Assembly: GCA_050180745.1 (NCBI GenBank)
Contig: JBFXDW010000077.1
Location: forward strand, 1 to 7,870
Source of the DNA: JBFXDW01 sp050180745
GTDB taxonomy: Bacteria; Pseudomonadota; Alphaproteobacteria; UBA9219
Reading direction: 5' to 3'
DNA: 7,870 nucleotides
The position numbers and the translations under genes were made by a program. Each line of letters opens with the position of its first letter. The stretch's first letter is position 1. Below, one piece after another: positions 6,202 through 7,870 of this stretch. Under the pieces are notes generated by a model. It made no database searches. It was not told the origin of the DNA and saw only the letters and a list, made by a program, of their open reading frames with translations.

Positions 6202-6702
6202 TTAGTCTTTTTCGTGACTTATAAGGATAGATTCACCTAGTTTATGAAGTATGGATCGCAGTTCTTCATTTTCAAGGGTGGCCATATCTCTTTCAAGTTG
6301 GGCGCGGCCCTCTTGAGAGAGCGTTTTTTTGTTGTGCTGTGAAGGGGGCGGCGGCGCGTCGTAATAAGTCTCAAAAAGAATGCGGGTTATGGCCTCATAG
6401 CCAAAAAAGCCGTTAATCCGGCTTTTAATTTGCGCGCTGATGAATTGAAATTCCATCGCTAGGCCATGAGGTAGGCGGATGGTAAGGCTTCCTCCGCCGA
6501 TATTTCCTTTGTTGGCCCATTGTTGATCCTTTTTCTTACCTTTTGGAAACACCACTTTGGCAGGGCTTGTTTTTTGCGCATATTCTTCGCCGACAATCTC
6601 ACGCCAATGGTCTATAAGGGAGGCATAAAGAGCCCAGTCCTTGCCAATGGCTTTGCGAGCGACTTGATCAATAGGGGCGGCGATGTTTTGCGGTAGTCTC
6701 AT
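6202..6702 (-). CDS. DUF721 (DciA-like) protein
   Basis: The 166-residue protein (from the ATG at 6700-6702) fits the DUF721 family in its alphaproteobacterial form: an N-terminal helix with APIDQVARKAIG, the conserved LIDHWREIVGEEYAQKTSPAKVVFP, a GSLTIRLPHGLAMEFQF strand pair, then INGFFGYEAI. Distant family members include DciA, which helps load the replicative helicase; that role is inference here. The C-terminal third is charged, with a PPPP stretch, and is probably flexible. An alternative TTG start at 6736-6738 would add 12 residues (beginning MFFCNLSDKLAP) and abut mutY; neither start has a good Shine-Dalgarno. The ATG is preferred because the N-terminus then begins close to the conserved part. 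It lies head to head with mutY and 111 bases upstream of the DsbA-like start. Family call good, exact function uncertain. Confidence 0.8.
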   Translation of the reverse strand: MRLPQNIAAPIDQVARKAIGKDWALYASLIDHWREIVGEEYAQKTSPAKVVFPKGKKKDQQWANKGNIGGGSLTIRLPHGLAMEFQFISAQIKSRINGFFGYEAITRILFETYYDAPPPPSQHNKKTLSQEGRAQLERDMATLENEELRSILHKLGESILISHEKD

Positions 6703-6711
6703 GGGGGCGAG

Positions 6712-6724
6712 TTTGTCTGATAAA
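6712..6724. promoter_or_regulatory. Imperfect palindrome in the divergent DUF721/mutY start region
   Basis: TTTGTCTGATAAA is symmetrical except for one pair and the central base. Because of this both strands read Leu-Ser-Asp-Lys-Leu in the upstream extensions of the two genes. It sits between the preferred starts (6702 and 6740) and could be a binding site for a regulator of both genes. There is no further support, and no convincing -35/-10 pair was found for either gene here. Confidence 0.2.
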
Positions 6725-6739
6725 TTACAAAAGAACAAG

Positions 6740-7765
6740 ATGCCTGCATCTCTTTTAAAATGGTATGAGCAATATCACCGCGATTTGCCGTGGCGGGCAG
6801 CTCTTGGGGCGCAGCCAAATCCTTATCATGTGTGGCTTTCCGAGATCATGCTTCAGCAAACAATTGTGGTGACGGTCAAGCCTTATTTTGAGAAATTTAT
6901 CAATCAATGGCCGTGCTTAGAAGATTTAGCTCAAGCAAACATTGAAGATATTTTAAGGTTCTGGGCGGGCTTGGGGTATTATCGGCGCGCGCATCTTCTC
7001 CATAAATGTGCTGGGGAAGTGATGGCTTTGCATGGAGGGCGTTTCCCTGAGGACGAGGCGGCCTTGTTGCAGCTTTCTGGTATAGGTCCTTATACGGCGG
7101 CGGCGATTACGGCGATCGCATTCGGGAAGAGGGCTAATGTCGTCGATGGCAATGTCGAGCGGGTTATGGCGCGTCTTTTTACTGTGCAGGAAGCTTTGCC
7201 TAAAGCCAAGCCGATTCTCAAAAGGCATGCGGCTTCTATGCTGCCTTCAGAGCGCTATGGTGATTATGCGCAGGCATTGATGGATCTGGGGGCTATGATT
7301 TGTACGCCACGAAGCCCTAAATGCGATCTTTGTCCATGGAAAAGGATGTGTCAGGCTCATAAAGAGGGTCATGCGGAGGCCTATCCGCATCGTGCGCCTC
7401 AAAAGAAAAAACCTCACCGCAAGGCGACAGCTTTTGTCCTTTTAGATCCTAAAGAACGCGTTTTGTTGCGAAAGCGGGACGAAAAGGGGCTGCTCGCGGG
7501 AATGACCGCTGTGCCAATGAGTGTATGGGAGGAAGCTCATCGTTTTTCCTTTGATGAGGCGCCCCTAGAGGCTGACTGGCACTGGGTGAAAGGGCGGGTA
7601 AGACACGTTTTTACCCATTTTGAGCTTGAGGTGCGCGTTGCAGTTGCGTCTTATAATAGAACGCGTAAAATCAAGGGGAGGTGGGTGGCTAGTTCTGCTC
7701 TGGCGGATGAAGCTTTGCCCAGCCTGATGCGTAAGATTTTAAAGCATGCGAAGATTGGAGCATGA
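6740..7765 (+). CDS. mutY: Adenine DNA glycosylase MutY
   Basis: This base-excision repair enzyme removes adenine mispaired with 8-oxoguanine. The 341 residues from the ATG at 6740 show every expected part: WYEQYHRDLPWR near the start, catalytic Glu35 in SEIMLQQT, helix-hairpin-helix LSGIGPYTAAAI (112-123), catalytic Asp136 in VVDGNVERV, the four [4Fe-4S] cysteines Cys188, Cys195, Cys198, Cys204 (C-X6-C-X2-C-X5-C), a linker rich in Lys, His and Pro, and a C-terminal NUDIX-like 8-oxoG recognition domain with GLLAGM and FTHFEL. Start choice is open: ATG 6683 has AGGGG 5 bases upstream and would add 19 residues (MFCGSLMGASLSDKLQKNK), but overlaps the divergent DUF721 gene; ATG 6701 is a third option. 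It ends TGA 3 bases before the next gene, with which it is probably cotranscribed. Confidence 0.96.
   Translation: MPASLLKWYEQYHRDLPWRAALGAQPNPYHVWLSEIMLQQTIVVTVKPYFEKFINQWPCLEDLAQANIEDILRFWAGLGYYRRAHLLHKCAGEVMALHGGRFPEDEAALLQLSGIGPYTAAAITAIAFGKRANVVDGNVERVMARLFTVQEALPKAKPILKRHAASMLPSERYGDYAQALMDLGAMICTPRSPKCDLCPWKRMCQAHKEGHAEAYPHRAPQKKKPHRKATAFVLLDPKERVLLRKRDEKGLLAGMTAVPMSVWEEAHRFSFDEAPLEADWHWVKGRVRHVFTHFELEVRVAVASYNRTRKIKGRWVASSALADEALPSLMRKILKHAKIGA
7757..7760 (+). promoter_or_regulatory. Shine-Dalgarno deciding the start of the last gene
   Basis: GGAG inside the last mutY codons lies 8 bases before the ATG at 7769. It favours that start over the ATG at 7775 (14 bases away) and over the ATG at 7762, whose frame closes within the window. 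Confidence 0.55.
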
Positions 7766-7768
7766 TAC

Positions 7769-7870
7769 ATGGTGATGCGGAAAATTATGATAGCGGCTTT
7801 GCTGGGTCTTTCTTTTGTTGTGCCCGTCAAGGATGCGCGTGCAGAGGCCTTTGCCACACTCTCTCTTGAT
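7769..7870 (+). CDS. Exported protein of unknown function, 3'-truncated by the window edge
   Basis: Only 34 codons are visible. They encode a typical signal peptide: MVMRKIM, a hydrophobic core (IAALLGLSFVVPV) and a probable signal peptidase I site after Ala-Arg-Ala (residues 23-25), with EAFATLSLD beginning the mature part. The frame is open to the last base. It starts 3 bases after the mutY stop with a good ribosome site, so it probably belongs to the mutY transcript. The mature sequence is too short to assign a family. Confidence 0.7.
   Translation, partial: MVMRKIMIAALLGLSFVVPVKDARAEAFATLSLD

Overview
The window looks like ordinary chromosomal DNA of an alphaproteobacterium of moderate GC. 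Hand counts give about 55% GC in a 300-base stretch of smc (3421-3720) and about 41% in a 300-base stretch of the phosphatase gene (1501-1800). The class assignment rests on the alphaproteobacterial style of the SMC hinge and head sequences, on the COG5350-type phosphatase, and on the arrangement mutY / DUF721 / thiol oxidoreductase / smc, which I recall as common in that class. I cannot place it more finely.

Layout. The 3' two thirds or so of tig (trigger factor) enters from the left on the + strand and ends at 971. A gene-free stretch follows (972-1340), filled with repeats arranged almost symmetrically: GACAGNN heptads, a pyrimidine tract and a palindrome unit on the left, then the same three modules in inverse order on the right. 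From 6702 down to 1341 everything is on the - strand: a DUF721 (DciA-like) gene, a secreted DsbA-like thiol oxidoreductase with its own sigma70-like promoter, smc (TTG start, Shine-Dalgarno overlapping the upstream stop), and a small AT-richer dual-specificity/tyrosine phosphatase gene directly behind smc. mutY (adenine DNA glycosylase) runs divergently on the + strand from about 6740. It is followed after 3 bases by the start of a gene for an exported protein, cut by the window end.

How the genes fit together. SMC (chromosome condensation and segregation), MutY (repair of 8-oxoG:A mispairs) and the DUF721 protein (probably linked to replicative helicase loading) all concern the chromosome. 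The DsbA-like protein acts in the periplasm and appears to share a transcript with smc. The window contains no recognisable defence system, transposase, integrase, CRISPR array or RNA gene.

The most unusual points are: (1) an exact 18-bp direct repeat covering the last codons and stop of smc, with a second copy just beyond the phosphatase gene, so that this AT-richer gene sits between two copies of the smc end; and (2) the composite inverted-repeat island behind tig, in which two palindromes with an ATTCCC-N8-GGGAAT core keep their stem pairing through a compensatory base-pair change.
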